A model generated the notes under the pieces. That model had not been told where the DNA came from and did not search any database. It saw nothing but the letters and a program-made list of their open reading frames with translations. Made by a program: the position numbers and the translations under genes. Positions 50,462-58,876 of a stretch of 64,000 nucleotides of DNA are shown here, one piece after another (the stretch's first letter is position 1; each line of letters begins with the position of its first letter). Source of the DNA: Desulfonatronum lacustre DSM 10312 (GTDB taxonomy: Bacteria; Desulfobacterota; Desulfovibrionia; Desulfovibrionales; Desulfonatronaceae); assembly GCF_000519265.1 (NCBI RefSeq), contig NZ_KI912608.1:1179482-1243481 (forward strand), given 5' to 3'.

Positions 50462-50992
50462 ATGAAAACTTTATTGGCAAGCATTATTATCGGATTACTG
50501 AGTTCGGGTCTCGCATTTGCCCAGGTTGAAAAGGATACTCAAACTACTCAGACTCAACAAAGAACTGGTGTATATCAGAGCGATACTGATACGCTAAATG
50601 ATCAAGGTCGAAGTCAGCAATGGCGTCAGGATCAAGATCAATCGATGACGGACGACGAGGGTCGGGAGATTTGGGAGAGAGGCCAGGGGAGAGGCGAGAT
50701 GCTGGAGCATGAAGAACAGGATAGCGATAGCCAGCCTCTGTGGCAGAGAGATCAGGATCGAGATGGCCGGCAGCAGATGCAGAGAGACCAGGGTACCGAG
50801 GGTCAACAGCAGATGCAGAGAGGCCAGGGTCGCGACGGCCAGCAGCAGATGCAGAGAGGTCAGGGTACCCAGGGTACCGACAGTCAGCAGCAGTTGCAGA
50901 GAGGCCAGGGTACCCAAGGTACCGACGGTCCGCAGCAGTGGCAGAGAGGCCAAGGTACCGACGGTCAACTGCGCGATGGCCGGCAGCAGTGA
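50462..50992 (+). CDS. Exported Gln/Arg/Gly-rich repeat protein
   Basis: A 176-residue protein. The signal peptide MKTLLASIIIGLLSSGLAFA is almost that of the two PRC-barrel proteins, but the mature part is different: a polar region and then five 12-15-residue repeats of the form QQQMQRGQGTDG (coding about 50770-50970). It is probably disordered. The function is unknown. The start at 50462 mirrors the paralogues; an ATG two codons earlier is too close to GGAG. Expansion and contraction of the repeats is likely, since the DNA repeats are near-identical. Confidence 0.62.
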   Translation: MKTLLASIIIGLLSSGLAFAQVEKDTQTTQTQQRTGVYQSDTDTLNDQGRSQQWRQDQDQSMTDDEGREIWERGQGRGEMLEHEEQDSDSQPLWQRDQDRDGRQQMQRDQGTEGQQQMQRGQGRDGQQQMQRGQGTQGTDSQQQLQRGQGTQGTDGPQQWQRGQGTDGQLRDGRQQ

Positions 50993-51139
50993 CAGACTAG
51001 TGGACAGACTAGTGGATTGATGGCGGCAACAATGGCGAGATGACAATCAGCAACAAGGTCGTACAAAACCCAGCAGTTTCGGCACGGAAGAGTAGGCGAC
51101 TATGTATGTATTGGCATAAAATCTTAAAGGAGAAGCATC

Positions 51140-51811
51140 ATGAAGACACTCATCGTTAGCATTATTATCGGATTACTGAGTTTGAGTCCCGCATTCGCGC
51201 AAAGCACCATGGACACGAAACAAAAAGAAACTGATCAGAAACGCTCCGAACAAACGGGTGAGTATCAGACCGTGCCGAAATCTGATCAAGATCAACTAAA
51301 GAAAACCGATCAGGATCGTCGCTCTGGGCAGGAAGGCATGTCGCGTGACATGGACAAGAAACAGCGTGATATGGACAAGAAACAGAATGAAACTGATCAG
51401 ACTCGGCGCCCTGGACAGGCTGGTGAACAAAGCGAGGTCTTGCCGAAATATGATCAAGATCGCCAAGTCACCACTGATCCCGCGCGTCCTCATCGGGCCA
51501 CAGACGTAGAACCTCAAGAGGGATATCAGCGGGTATCGTCTGATCTTATCACCGCGGACGACCTGCAGAGCGCGAGTGTCTACGGCGCCAACAATGAAAA
51601 TATCGCTGATGTCAACGAAGTCTTGATGACACCTGAAGGTAAAGTTGAACGAATTGTGGTGAACGTAGGCGGTTTTCTCGGCATGGGCGCACGCAGCATA
51701 GCTATCGATGTGAATGAAGCCGACATTCACAAGGATGCTGACAATGACGTTCGCGTCTACATTCCCATGAGTGAGGAAGAACTGCGTAAGATGCCTGAGT
51801 ACAAAAAATAA
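51140..51811 (+). CDS. Exported PRC-barrel protein 2
   Basis: A 223-residue paralogue of the protein at 32806. A signal peptide (MKTLIVSIIIGLLSLSPAFA) and a charged, repetitive middle (DMDKKQRDMDKKQNETDQ) precede one PRC-barrel domain (VSSDLITADDLQSASVYGAN, VGGFLGMGARSIAIDVNEAD, VRVYIPMSEEELRKMPEYKK). The C-terminal 110 residues are nearly the same as in the other protein, while the first barrel is missing. AAAGGAG precedes the ATG. It follows the repeat protein by about 150 bp on the same strand. Confidence 0.78.
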   Translation: MKTLIVSIIIGLLSLSPAFAQSTMDTKQKETDQKRSEQTGEYQTVPKSDQDQLKKTDQDRRSGQEGMSRDMDKKQRDMDKKQNETDQTRRPGQAGEQSEVLPKYDQDRQVTTDPARPHRATDVEPQEGYQRVSSDLITADDLQSASVYGANNENIADVNEVLMTPEGKVERIVVNVGGFLGMGARSIAIDVNEADIHKDADNDVRVYIPMSEEELRKMPEYKK

Positions 51812-51846
51812 AACGAACAGGTTGCTCCCTTGAGGCAATCTTTCTG

Positions 51847-51889
51847 AACTGTCCAGGCACGGAGAAATCTGTCGCCTGGGCAGTTTTTT
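51847..51889 (+). terminator. Rho-independent terminator after PRC-barrel protein 2
   Basis: AACTGTCCAGGC pairs with GCCTGGGCAGTT (one G-T pair), followed by TTTTTT. It is the better-formed twin of the hairpin at 33695. Confidence 0.75.
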
Positions 51890-51962
51890 GATTCAATTCT
51901 TCCGGCGCGAAAGCCATTCCCCATGAGAACGAGGACAACTTGCGGGCGTATGAGGCATAGTC

Positions 51963-53321
51963 GTGAAAGCGCAGTTCTTGAAAATATTCGTTCAGATCCA
52001 TTCCAGCTTGTGGTTCATTCCGGTTGTCATGTCCTGCGTGGCAGTGGCCCTGGCTTTCATAACCACCGCTTCAAACGATCCCATTACGGATTTTTTGGAA
52101 AATTCATTGGACTGGACCTTTTCCGGCGGAGCCGAGGGCGCCAGTGCGGTCCTGAAAACCATTGCCGGTTCAATGATCACCATAGCCGGCGTCGTGTTCT
52201 CCATAACGCTGGTCGCTCTGTCGCTTGTTTCATCCCAGCTCGGCCCCCGGCTACTCCGGAATTTCATGCGGGATACGGTAACCCAGGTGGTGCTCGGCAC
52301 CTTTGTCGCCACGTTTCTCTATTGCCTGGTCGTGCTGCGCACGGTGCGCCGTTCGGATTCTCCTGGAGACATAGTATTCGTGCCGCATTTGTCAGTGTCC
52401 CTGGGCGTCTTGTTCGCTGTGCTGAGCGTGGGAGTCTTGATCTACTTCATCCATCACGTTTCCGTTTCCATACAGGCCAACAAGGTTGTGGCCCGGGTCG
52501 GCGACGAGCTGCTCAAGACCATCGATGATCTTTATCCCCCAAAAACCGCGAGAGACACCCTGAAAACGGAAGATCTGCCCAGTGCGGATTTCATTGAGAT
52601 GTTCTCCAGGGAGTCTCGTCCTGTTCCCGCAACCAACGACGGGTATCTTCAGTTCATCGACAAGGATGTCCTGATGGAATGGGCCGTAAGGGAGGATGCG
52701 GTCATCCGGCTGGAGCAGCAGACAGGACGATATGTTATCGCTGGACGACCACTGGTCCGGATCTGGCCGAGAGACAAAATCACCGACCAACTCCCCAAAC
52801 AAATCAACCGGGCGATCGCCCTGGACGACGAAAGAACCCCGAGTCAGGACATCGAGTTCGCGGTCCTTGAACTTGTCGAGATTGCGTTGCGGGCGCTTTC
52901 CCCCAGTTTGAACGACTCGTTCACGGCAATCGCCTGCATTAATCAGCTGGGATCCGCCCTGTGCCGACTGGCTCAACGCGACATTCCGTCCCCGTATCTC
53001 CTTGACGATCAAAAGCAACTGCGGGTCATCGCGCCCACCAGGGGATTTTCAGAGATCGCGGACGCGGCATTCAACCAGATCCGGCAAAATGTCCGCTCCA
53101 ATGTCCAGGTAACCATCCGCCTGCTGGAAACTCTGGCCACTGTGGCGTACTTCGTTCACCGTCCGGAAGATCGGGCAACGCTTTTGCGACAGGCTGAAAT
53201 GCTTGTCCGGGGTGCGCGCGAAGGCTTGCCGGAAGAACTGGACCGCTGGGTCGTTGAAGAGCGTTATCAGGCTGTGGTTCGACTTTGCGAACCGCGGCAA
53301 CAGGACGGAGAATGGGTGTGA
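51963..53321 (+). CDS. DUF2254 membrane protein
   Basis: A 452-residue protein with about four N-terminal membrane segments (LWFIPVVMSCVAVALAFITT, IAGSMITIAGVVFSITLVAL, VVLGTFVATFLYCLVVL, SLGVLFAVLSVGVLIYFIHH) carrying the DUF2254 hallmark SSQLGPRLLRNFMRD. A soluble C-terminal part (DIEFAVLELVEIALRALSPS, NDSFTAIACINQL) follows. The function is unknown. The GTG start has GAGG at seven bases. The end overlaps the flavocytochrome gene by about 10 bp. Confidence 0.82.
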   Translation: MKAQFLKIFVQIHSSLWFIPVVMSCVAVALAFITTASNDPITDFLENSLDWTFSGGAEGASAVLKTIAGSMITIAGVVFSITLVALSLVSSQLGPRLLRNFMRDTVTQVVLGTFVATFLYCLVVLRTVRRSDSPGDIVFVPHLSVSLGVLFAVLSVGVLIYFIHHVSVSIQANKVVARVGDELLKTIDDLYPPKTARDTLKTEDLPSADFIEMFSRESRPVPATNDGYLQFIDKDVLMEWAVREDAVIRLEQQTGRYVIAGRPLVRIWPRDKITDQLPKQINRAIALDDERTPSQDIEFAVLELVEIALRALSPSLNDSFTAIACINQLGSALCRLAQRDIPSPYLLDDQKQLRVIAPTRGFSEIADAAFNQIRQNVRSNVQVTIRLLETLATVAYFVHRPEDRATLLRQAEMLVRGAREGLPEELDRWVVEERYQAVVRLCEPRQQDGEWV

Positions 53322-54646
53322 TCATCAAGAAACAGTATTACTGGGGGTATCTGGTTGTCGGGTTGAGCCTGGTGCTTACCTATGCGATCTATTTCGGTTC
53401 CATGTGGTTCTACGACGACTGGTACGATCACCGCCTGAAGTATCTTGCCAAAATCGGAAGCATGGGCACGACCATGCTGATGTGCTGGGCCCTGGTGCTG
53501 GCCGCGCGACTGCCTATCGTGGAGCGGTTGTTCGGAGGGCTGGACAAGGTCTACAAGGCGCACCGCAAAATTGGCGAACTCGCCTTGTACCTCATTGTCC
53601 TGCACCCGATATTTTTGGCCCTGAATCCGGAGTTCGACTTTGTTCGCTTTTTCTGGATAGCCCAACTGCCCGGCGAGGCGGAACATTATTATTTTGCCCG
53701 GATGAGCGGCCTGATCGCCCTGGCGGCCCTGGTCGCGCTGACGTCGTTGTCGCTCTGGATCTCACTGCCCTACCACCACTGGAAACAGACGCACAATTTC
53801 TTCGGCTTGGTGCTGGTGCTGGTGATATTCCACGCAGTCGTGGCTCAGGGCCAGATCATGTCGTATCCGCTGCTTGGGGCCTGGTTCGCCGTGTGGGCCG
53901 CGGTCGGGGTGTGCTGCTATTTCTATATCCGGGTGCTCTACCGCTGGTTCGGGCCGCTCCATAACTATCTCGTGGATCATGTCCGAATCCTGGGCGACAT
54001 CACCGAAGTCCACATGCGCCCCCGGGATCCGAACCGGAAGATGGCCTTCCACCCCGGCCAGTTCCTGTACGTCTCTTTCGATTCACCGGATCTGCGATCC
54101 GAGCCGCATCCTTTCAGCATTTCGTCAGCGCCCCAGGCCGGGAACATCCGGATATCCGTCAAGAAAATGGGCGACTGGACAAAAGAGCTTCCCATCCTGA
54201 AGCCGGGTCAGCGGGCCTCCATCTGGGGGCCCTACGGCAAGTTCGGCGAGCACATGACGGAGCATGCGGACAAGGAAACCGTGCTGGTGGCCGGCGGGAT
54301 CGGGATCACGCCGTTTTTGAGCATGGTTGAGAATGCGGATTTCCAGGCGGGCAAATACAACAAGGCGCATCTCTTCTACAGCGTGCAGGTACCGGAAGAA
54401 GCCTATTATCACGACGAAATTACGGACCTCGGCGTGAAAGAGGAATACCTGCACTACATCCCCCACTCTTCCGATTCCGAAGGGTATCTCACGCCGGAAG
54501 TCATCGCGGACCGGGTGGGCGACCTGAAAACCAAGGTCTACCTGATCTGCGGGCCGAAGGTGCTGATGGATTCCCTGCGGGATCAGCTCATGAAAGCCGG
54601 CGTGCCTTTTGAACAGATCTTCACGGAAGACTTCAGCATCATCTGA
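53312..54646 (+). CDS. Ferric-reductase-like membrane flavocytochrome
   Basis: A 444-residue protein. The first half is a six-helix heme-binding membrane domain with histidines in HRKIGELALYLIVLHP and HHWKQTHNFFGLVLV and IFHAV. The second half is a ferredoxin-NADP reductase-type FAD domain (HPGQFLYVSFDS, PHPFSISSAP) and an NAD(P) domain (VLVAGGIGITPFLSM, YLICGPKVLMDSLRDQL). It would pass electrons from NAD(P)H across the membrane to metal or oxygen. The start at 53312 is supported by GGAG but is close; a GTG two codons on is possible. It overlaps the DUF2254 gene. Confidence 0.82.
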   Translation: MGVIIKKQYYWGYLVVGLSLVLTYAIYFGSMWFYDDWYDHRLKYLAKIGSMGTTMLMCWALVLAARLPIVERLFGGLDKVYKAHRKIGELALYLIVLHPIFLALNPEFDFVRFFWIAQLPGEAEHYYFARMSGLIALAALVALTSLSLWISLPYHHWKQTHNFFGLVLVLVIFHAVVAQGQIMSYPLLGAWFAVWAAVGVCCYFYIRVLYRWFGPLHNYLVDHVRILGDITEVHMRPRDPNRKMAFHPGQFLYVSFDSPDLRSEPHPFSISSAPQAGNIRISVKKMGDWTKELPILKPGQRASIWGPYGKFGEHMTEHADKETVLVAGGIGITPFLSMVENADFQAGKYNKAHLFYSVQVPEEAYYHDEITDLGVKEEYLHYIPHSSDSEGYLTPEVIADRVGDLKTKVYLICGPKVLMDSLRDQLMKAGVPFEQIFTEDFSII

Positions 54647-54687
54647 CCATCGTGTGAAACCACAACTGCCTCAAACGGAGGAACGAC

Positions 54688-55512
54688 ATGAACCAGGAAC
54701 ATCAAAAAACGTCAAAGATTCTGGACGGCCAGACCGTCGTGGTCACCGGCGGGAGTTCGGGCATCGGCGCGGGCATTGCGCGGGCTCTGGGCGAGGCCGG
54801 GGCGAACGTGGTGGTCAATTACTCCGGCAGCCGCGAGGGGGCCGAGGTGGTGGTCGCGGAGATCAGGGATCAGGGCTCCCAGGCCGTTGCGGTTCAGGCC
54901 GACGTGAGCAGCGAGTCGGATGTGGAGGCCCTGTTCCGCCGGACCGTGGAAACCTTCGGCACCGTGGACATCCTGATCAGCAACGCCGGAGTGCAGCAGG
55001 ACGCGGCCTTTACGGAGATGACCCTGGATGAGTGGAACTCGGTCATCAATATCAACCTGACCGGAGCCTTCCTCTGCGCCCGGGCCGCGACCAAGGAGTT
55101 TCTGCGCCGGGGCATGGTGCCGGAGCGATCTTCAGCCCTGGGCAAGATCATTTTCATCAGTTCGGTGCATGAGATCATCCCCTGGGCCGGCCGGGTGAAC
55201 TACGCATCCTCCAAGGGCGGCTTGATGCTGTTCATGAAAAGCATCGCCCAGGAGCTGGGCGCCGAGGGAATTCGCGTGAACAGCATCGCCCCCGGCGCGA
55301 TCAAAACGCCCATCAATCGCGATTCCTGGGATGACCCGGAAGCCAAGGCCGAACTGTTGAAGCTGATCCCGCGCAATCGGATCGGAGACCCGTCGGATAT
55401 CGGCAAGGCGGCCTTGTGGCTGGCTTCGGACGAGTCGGACTACGTCCATGGCACGAGCCTGATCGTGGACGGAGGCATGATATTGTATCCCGGCTTCATC
55501 TCCGCCGGTTGA
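54688..55512 (+). CDS. SDR, glucose 1-dehydrogenase-like
   Basis: A 274-residue classical short-chain dehydrogenase: VVVTGGSSGIGAGIARALG for NAD(P), ILISNAGVQ, the ISSVHEIIPWAGRVNYASSK stretch with Ser, Tyr and Lys of the active site, and a C-terminus ending GTSLIVDGGMILYPGF. It is closest in form to glucose 1-dehydrogenases, which oxidise glucose to gluconolactone. CGGAGG precedes the ATG. A lactone-type oxidase is encoded 3 kb away on the other strand, but no link is proven. Confidence 0.78.
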   Translation: MNQEHQKTSKILDGQTVVVTGGSSGIGAGIARALGEAGANVVVNYSGSREGAEVVVAEIRDQGSQAVAVQADVSSESDVEALFRRTVETFGTVDILISNAGVQQDAAFTEMTLDEWNSVININLTGAFLCARAATKEFLRRGMVPERSSALGKIIFISSVHEIIPWAGRVNYASSKGGLMLFMKSIAQELGAEGIRVNSIAPGAIKTPINRDSWDDPEAKAELLKLIPRNRIGDPSDIGKAALWLASDESDYVHGTSLIVDGGMILYPGFISAG

Positions 55513-55576
55513 GCGGATAAAACTCGGCTCTTGATGTAATCGGCCCCTTCTGAAATGACAAAAGGAGTAGATGAAT

Positions 55577-57035
55577 ATGCGATTAGCTGATTTTATTCGA
55601 GCAGAAATAGAGCCAATTCTTCAGGCCTGGGAAGTATTTGCAAAAACCATCTTTCATGCCCGGCATATGGGCCAACACGGGCTGCGCGACCACGCCAAGG
55701 GCATGCTTCTGGAGATTGCCGACGATCTCGATACACACCAGAGTAAAACAGCAGACCGCCAAATCGAAAGGCTTAGAGGCGGTCTCTGGGGCGTACGATG
55801 GGCAGGAGTCTTCGGCAGACAAGCACGGTAGCGACCGACAGACCAGCGGCTTCAGCCTCATGGACACAATGTCCGAGTTTCGTGCCCTGCGTGCAAGCGT
55901 GGTGTCACAATGGATTAAAGCTAATCCAACGGTTACCGGGCAACAGCTTGAAGACCTTACCAGATTTCATGAAGCCATAGACCAGGCCCTCGTCGAATCG
56001 ATGGAGCACTATACGGTCTTAAAAGAGATGGATACCCGGTTGTTCGGCACCATTCTGGTCGCATCGCCTGATCCGATTTGCGTGCTGGATCTCGAAGGCA
56101 GATTTAGTTATGCAAATAGGGCCACTGCCGATCTCTTCGCTCTGAATCCCAAGGCGATCATCGGACATTCCACCTCTGACCTCGGGTTTTCTTTCGCCTC
56201 AGACCTCCAGAGCAATCTTGAAAAGGTGATTGCTAACCAGTCCATCTACCGAGGCAATTTCAGCCACACTTTTGGTACTGGTAAGGGTGAAAGGTTCGCG
56301 TATCTGCTTGCGCCCGTGCTGGACGAGCATCAACACACCGAGGCGATTGTCTGCATTTTCCGGGATATTACCGAACAAGCGCTCGCCGAAGAAAAAATAT
56401 GGCACAGCGCCAATCATGACCCTCTGACCGGGCTTCCGAATCGACGTCTTTTCCTGGATCGTCTCGAACAGGGGGTCACTCATGCAAAGCGCAGTAGCCT
56501 ACCTCTTGCCGTACTGTTCCTGGATCTTGATGGCTTCAAGAAAGTCAACGATTCGCTCGGCCATGAAGTGGGTGACCATTTACTGTCTGACGTTGCAAAA
56601 CGCATTACTGATTGTATTCGGGAGGAAGATACGGTTGCTCGTATGGGCGGCGATGAATTTACCGTGATTCTCACCGGCGCAAAGGAGCGCAATGGTGTTG
56701 AGCGTGTGGCCAAGGATATTATCGATGCACTCGAGAAGCCCTTCCTAATAGCACAACAGCCTGTCCAGATTTCCGTCAGTATTGGGATCTCGTTCTACCC
56801 CCACGACGCATCCTCTCCGCACGCTCTGCTGGAAGCCGCGGATCAGGCTATGTATAACGCCAAAAAATCCGGTTCAAACCGGATGTGGTTTTACGACACA
56901 TCGGCTACTCGGCCAATAGCAATTCCACGTCTTAACGTCGAAGAACCGAAAGCTCTCAGGAAAACAGCAGATTGTAAAAAAACAGAATCGAGAAGAAGGC
57001 GTAGAACACTATCGCGAATCCAGTTGCCGTGGTGA
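55577..57035 (+). pseudogene. Diguanylate cyclase (RsbRD-like N-domain, PAS, GGDEF) split by a 1-nt frameshift
   Basis: The first frame (MRLADFIRAEIEPILQAWEV, LRDHAKGMLLEIADDLDTHQ) is an RsbRD-type N-terminal sensor domain. At an AAAA run (55745-55748) one extra A moves the frame. The second frame continues QQTAKSKGLEAVSG, FSLMDTMSEFRALRASV, a PAS domain (SPDPICVLDLEGRFSYANRA) and a complete GGDEF domain (HDPLTGLPNRRLF, ARMGGDEFTVIL). The catalytic loop is intact, so the undamaged protein (about 485 residues) would make c-di-GMP. It is either a recent mutation, a phase-variable tract or a sequencing error. A downstream ATG in the second frame could still give a PAS-GGDEF protein. The 3' end overlaps the convergent carrier gene by 80 bp. 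Confidence 0.75.
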
Positions 57036-58347
57036 AAAAGATGCCGGGACCGAGGTGGCGTGGAAGGCGGCTCAGGTTCAGATACAATGTCAGGGCGACC
57101 ATGATCGGCAGGTGGGCAGCGGTGATGATGCCGGCAACGGACAGGATGACCACGGGGTTGCGCAGCAGCAGGAAGACGATGATCGGAATCCCGGTCAGGA
57201 CAACCAGGATGTAACTGTTCATCAGCTGCCTGCGCAGCCCGGCTCGGGATCTTCCTTTCTCAAGACGTTTCATGGTCCGCGGCAGCAACATCAATGTCGC
57301 GTCCGCGTACATCCTCCCCCAGCCGTCCTGATTGGAGAGGATGGACCCCCACAAGGCCACGAAAATGCCGGCCACGAGCAGATACTGACCTGGTCCGCCC
57401 CAGACCTCGCCCAGCAACCTGGCCAGATCCTCAGCCACCCGGATGCCTTCGGGAATGACCCCCAGTGGCCGGAGCAGCTCCGCGCCCAGGGTGAGGAAGG
57501 AAAAATTGACAATGGTGGCGCCGAGCACGCCGATGGCCGCCGTGGTGGACATGATCACCAGCCAGCGGCGCAGCCGCGTATCGGCATCGCTGCGTTTGGT
57601 CGACGTTTCCGGAGGCAACGTGTCGTCTCCCTCAATAATCTCCCCGCCGTATCCCCGGGCCGCGACCCAGTAGGAGAACCACATCATGCCCGCGGCACCC
57701 GCCAGGAGAAAGCCGAACCAGGGCAGAATGAAATAAAGGTCAAAGTCCGGAACCATTGTGGGAATCAGTCCCCTGCCGTACGCCTCCCAGCCCGGAAAGA
57801 CAGCGATTGCGGTCAAAAATACGGAAACGATCATTATCACCGCCATGACCGTGGTAACCAGCTCCAGCTTCTTGTATTGGCCGCTGATCACCAGCACGGC
57901 GGAAACAAGGATGATCCCCACCGACGCAACGGCTTGGTTCAGGGGCAGGACGATCACCAGCGCGCTCCCAACAAGGGCCGCGATGCCCGAGACCACAACG
58001 ATGCCGCTGACAATGCCGGGCACGAAGATGAGCCATACGGCCCACCCCCTGGGGCCTTTCAGGCCCTCGTAGCCTTCGAGGATCGTGCGCCCGGAAACCA
58101 CGGTGTAACGGCCGATCTCCCGGATGATCACCCAGGTCAGAAACGTCACGATGAGCGCCGCCCAGAGCAGGTCGTAGCCGTACCGGGAGCCGACCCTGGG
58201 CGTGAACAGGATCGATCCGGAACCCACCGAAGAGACCATCCAGACAAATCCGGGCCCAAACCATTTCAACCGTTCCCACTTGGTGGGCACGGGAGAAACA
58301 AATGCCCTGCGCTGCTCCTGACTCCGGTAGTCCGCACCCTGATTCAT
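56956..58347 (-). CDS. Nramp-related membrane carrier lacking the DPGN motif
   Basis: A 463-residue protein with about 11 membrane segments. WFGPGFVWMVSSVGSGSILF aligns with the first helix of Nramp metal carriers, but the metal-binding DPGN is replaced by VGSGS. In the sixth helix the usual MPH is also absent (GMMWFSYWVAARGYGG). So it belongs to the wider Nramp fold but probably moves something other than Mn2+/Fe2+, perhaps Mg2+ as in the NRMT group, or an organic solute. The start overlaps the upstream rhodopsin-transducer-like gene as ATGA, so they are translated together. Confidence 0.7.
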   Translation of the reverse strand: MNQGADYRSQEQRRAFVSPVPTKWERLKWFGPGFVWMVSSVGSGSILFTPRVGSRYGYDLLWAALIVTFLTWVIIREIGRYTVVSGRTILEGYEGLKGPRGWAVWLIFVPGIVSGIVVVSGIAALVGSALVIVLPLNQAVASVGIILVSAVLVISGQYKKLELVTTVMAVIMIVSVFLTAIAVFPGWEAYGRGLIPTMVPDFDLYFILPWFGFLLAGAAGMMWFSYWVAARGYGGEIIEGDDTLPPETSTKRSDADTRLRRWLVIMSTTAAIGVLGATIVNFSFLTLGAELLRPLGVIPEGIRVAEDLARLLGEVWGGPGQYLLVAGIFVALWGSILSNQDGWGRMYADATLMLLPRTMKRLEKGRSRAGLRRQLMNSYILVVLTGIPIIVFLLLRNPVVILSVAGIITAAHLPIMVALTLYLNLSRLPRHLGPGIFFTTATGFAIVFYAFFSILFFYNLLFS

Positions 58348-58715
58348 GTCGCAAATGCCATCATGGGCGACATGGCGGGTTTGGATTCACTGGTATCCGT
58401 CCGCTCAAACTGGACCACGATGGGCACGTTGGACTCGATCACGGCGCCGTAATCCGTATCCAGCGGAGGCGCCTCCGGGTTGATCAGGTTGTTCACGCGC
58501 ACCCGCCGGATCCGACGCGGCGGGATATCCAGCTTGTACGGCCCCACCGGTTCGCGGTCAGCATAGAACAGGGTCACCTTGACCTGCGCCTCCCGGTACC
58601 CGACATTGAGGAAACACAACTCGTCCCGGCTGGTGTTTTCAGGCTCCCGCCCGGTACTGCGCAACGGAATACGCCCAGCCGAAATCATCCAGACCTTCCG
58701 TCCCATTTTCATCAT
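58344..58715 (-). CDS. Sensory rhodopsin transducer (ASRT)-like protein
   Basis: A 123-residue soluble protein. MGRKVWMISAGRIPLRSTG, PENTSRDELCFLNVG, VKVTLFYADREPVGPYKLDI and LDTDYGAVIESNVPIVVQFE match the family of the Anabaena sensory rhodopsin transducer, a small all-beta protein (PF07100). Most members occur without any rhodopsin, as here, and may bind sugars or DNA. The start at 58715 is one of three nearby ATGs. It is directly coupled to the Nramp-like carrier, which suggests it senses or controls what that carrier moves. Confidence 0.82.
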   Translation of the reverse strand: MMKMGRKVWMISAGRIPLRSTGREPENTSRDELCFLNVGYREAQVKVTLFYADREPVGPYKLDIPPRRIRRVRVNNLINPEAPPLDTDYGAVIESNVPIVVQFERTDTSESKPAMSPMMAFAT

Positions 58716-58741
58716 TTCCACGCCCCCCATAAAGCTTCTCT

Positions 58742-58831
58742 TTCGGTATCGGTATCGGCATCGGGGTCGAATTAGGATTGTTGGCGAACACAGTATCGAT
58801 CCCGATCCCGATACCGATACCGACGCCGACC
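58742..58831. repeat. Hexanucleotide hairpin without terminal repeats
   Basis: TCGGTATCGGTATCGGCATC and GATCCCGATACCGATACCGA form long complementary arms around about 30 bases. It lies upstream of the transducer-like gene and after the lactone oxidase gene on the same strand, where it could act as a terminator. Confidence 0.5.
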
Positions 58832-58876
58832 CCCATGATTTCTGACTTCTGACCTCTGAATTCTATCACTATCCCC

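Noticed and set aside
57055..58452. 465-codon plus-strand frame opposite the Nramp-like carrier
   Set aside because: His/Gln/Gly-rich shadow of a membrane protein gene; the minus-strand reading has all membrane segments.
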